DNA from: an uncultured Acetobacteraceae bacterium
GTDB lineage: Bacteria > Pseudomonadota > Alphaproteobacteria > Acetobacterales > Acetobacteraceae
Direction of reading: 5' to 3'
Length of the DNA stretch: 7,552 bases
Assembly: GCA_937874445.1 (NCBI GenBank)
Contig: CALNAL010000016.1
Location: 1 to 7,552 of the forward strand
Shown here: in pieces, positions 6,968-7,552 of the stretch
Numbering within the stretch: the first letter of the stretch is position 1
Layout: each line of letters opens with the position of its first letter
Position numbers and translations under genes: made by a program
Notes under the pieces: model-generated
What the model saw: the letters and a program-made list of their open reading frames with translations, nothing else
What the model was told of the DNA's origin: nothing
Databases searched by the model: none

Positions 6968-7096
6968 CGGCGCTCCCACGGCTGGCAGGGGGACAGAAGG
7001 CGCCCCCCATTAGACCAATCGGCGCGGCCCCGCCACCCGTCGGGACGTGGCAGTTCGATGAATCAGCCGCTCTTTTTTGGCTTTTTCAGATCCCCC
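6968..7096. other. dut to transporter intergenic gap, no firm signal
   Basis: These 129 nt separate dut from the first transporter gene. The transporter operon's promoter would be expected here, but I see no convincing -35/-10 pair on the minus strand; TCTAAT near 7014 is -10-like without a partner at the right distance. No strong rho-independent terminator follows dut. The only stem near its stop, AGCC (7065-7068) with GGCT (7079-7082), has four pairs, and its T-run is on the plus strand, the wrong side for dut. A G-run and C-run pair around 6986-7011 could fold in the leader RNA. Read-through from dut is therefore possible. Confidence 0.5.
6973..6977 (-). promoter_or_regulatory. Ribosome binding site of the fused permease
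   Basis: GGGAG on the minus strand with a 5-nt spacer (6972-6968) to ATG 6967. It decides the start in favour of this ATG over the GTG at 6979, which the site itself partly overlaps. Confidence 0.6.
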
Positions 7097-7552
7097 TCAG
7101 CTCCCGGTCGAGCCGAAGCCGCCGGCGCCGCGGGCGGAGTCCTCCGTGAAGCCCTCCACCACCGCGAAGGCCGGGCGGAGCACCGGCACGAACATCATCT
7201 GCGCGAAACGCGCCCCGGGCAGGATCTCCACATCGGCCCCCCCGGGAGGATTGCGGTTCCACGCCGAGACCAGGATCGGGCCGGTATAGTCGGGGTCGAT
7301 CAGCCCGACCAGGTTGCCCAGCACCAGCCCCTGCTTGTGGCCCAGCCCGGAGCGCGGCAGCACCAGGGCTGCCATGCCGGGGTCGGCCATGTGCACCGCG
7401 ATCCCCGAGGAGATCAGCGCCGGCGGCGCCCCGGCCGCCAGGTGCAACGGCGCATCCAGGCAGGCATGGAGGTCGATGGCGGCGGCCATGTCGCTCTGGT
7501 AGCGCGGCAGCCCCCATTCCCGCAGGCGGGGGTCGAGAACGCGGACTTCGAC
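7097..7552 (-). CDS. dut: dUTP diphosphatase (dUTPase), N-terminus cut by window edge
   Basis: Cytoplasmic trimeric dUTPase hydrolyses dUTP to dUMP and pyrophosphate, keeping uracil out of DNA and supplying dUMP for dTMP synthesis. The frame is open from the window edge and gives 151 residues. All five family motifs are visible in order: AAAIDLHA at visible residues 23-30, PRSGLGHK at 66-73, GLIDPDYTGPI at 83-93 with the catalytic-site Asp and Tyr, RFAQM at 115-119, and the glycine-rich C-terminal arm RGAGGFGSTG at 141-150. The family is usually about 150 residues, so probably only a few N-terminal residues are missing. The internal ATG at 7489 is not the start, because conserved-looking sequence (VEVRVLDPRL) precedes it in frame. 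The stop is TGA at 7099-7097. In many proteobacteria dut follows coaBC, so that gene may lie just beyond the edge; this is inference. The gene is unlikely to be functionally linked to the transporters downstream. Confidence 0.95.
   Translation of the reverse strand, partial: VEVRVLDPRLREWGLPRYQSDMAAAIDLHACLDAPLHLAAGAPPALISSGIAVHMADPGMAALVLPRSGLGHKQGLVLGNLVGLIDPDYTGPILVSAWNRNPPGGADVEILPGARFAQMMFVPVLRPAFAVVEGFTEDSARGAGGFGSTGS

Noticed and set aside
5214..7010. A 598-codon minus-strand frame overlapping the permease, longer than the accepted gene
   Set aside because: Its translation is Arg/Gly/Ala/His-rich without membrane helices. The accepted frame gives clear transmembrane segments, EAA-like loops and a Shine-Dalgarno.
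7065..7086. Possible intrinsic terminator (AGCC/GGCT followed by T-run)
   Set aside because: The stem is only four pairs with a 10-nt loop, and the T-run is on the plus strand, where no gene ends.

Overview
The window is high-GC DNA, and every gene I can support lies on the minus strand, so transcription runs from high to low coordinates. The gene set is dUTPase, a two-domain NitT/TauT-type permease, an ATPase with a C-terminal AAA-associated domain, and a Dpp/Opp-type importer with a Tat-like signal on its binding protein. Together with the base composition this suggests a proteobacterium, most likely an alphaproteobacterium. The palindromic element between the last two genes resembles, from memory, interspersed repeats of Acetobacteraceae. 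That placement is an inference and has not been tested by any search.

Layout in the direction of transcription: (1) 7552-7097, the end of dut, complete at its C-terminus and cut at its N-terminus by the window edge. (2) 7096-6968, a 129-nt gap with no convincing terminator or promoter. (3) 6967-5243, a permease made of two fused NitT/TauT-like membrane domains. (4) 5229-3913, its ATPase, which carries a C-terminal AAA-associated domain. (5) 3912-3826, an 87-nt gap with a G10 run and a palindrome. (6) 3825-2233, a family-5 (peptide/nickel type) substrate-binding protein with a Tat-like signal. (7) 2222-1209, a DppB-type permease. (8) 1207-284, a DppC-type permease. (9) 283-118, a gap filled by a composite palindromic repeat. 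(10) 117-1, the first 39 codons of a DppD/OppD-type ATPase that continues past the window edge.

Genes 3 to 10 look like one transcription unit joining two importer modules of different families. The first module (permease and ATPase) has no binding protein of its own family next to it. The second has the usual order of binding protein, B permease, C permease and ATPase. Spacings inside modules are 1 to 13 nt, so translational coupling is likely there, while the two larger gaps (87 and 166 nt) hold inverted repeats. The substrates of both modules cannot be read from the sequence. I found no RNA genes, CRISPR arrays, transposases, integrases or defence genes. The most unusual items are the palindromic element inside the operon, the two-module arrangement, and the degenerate EAA loops in the fused permease.
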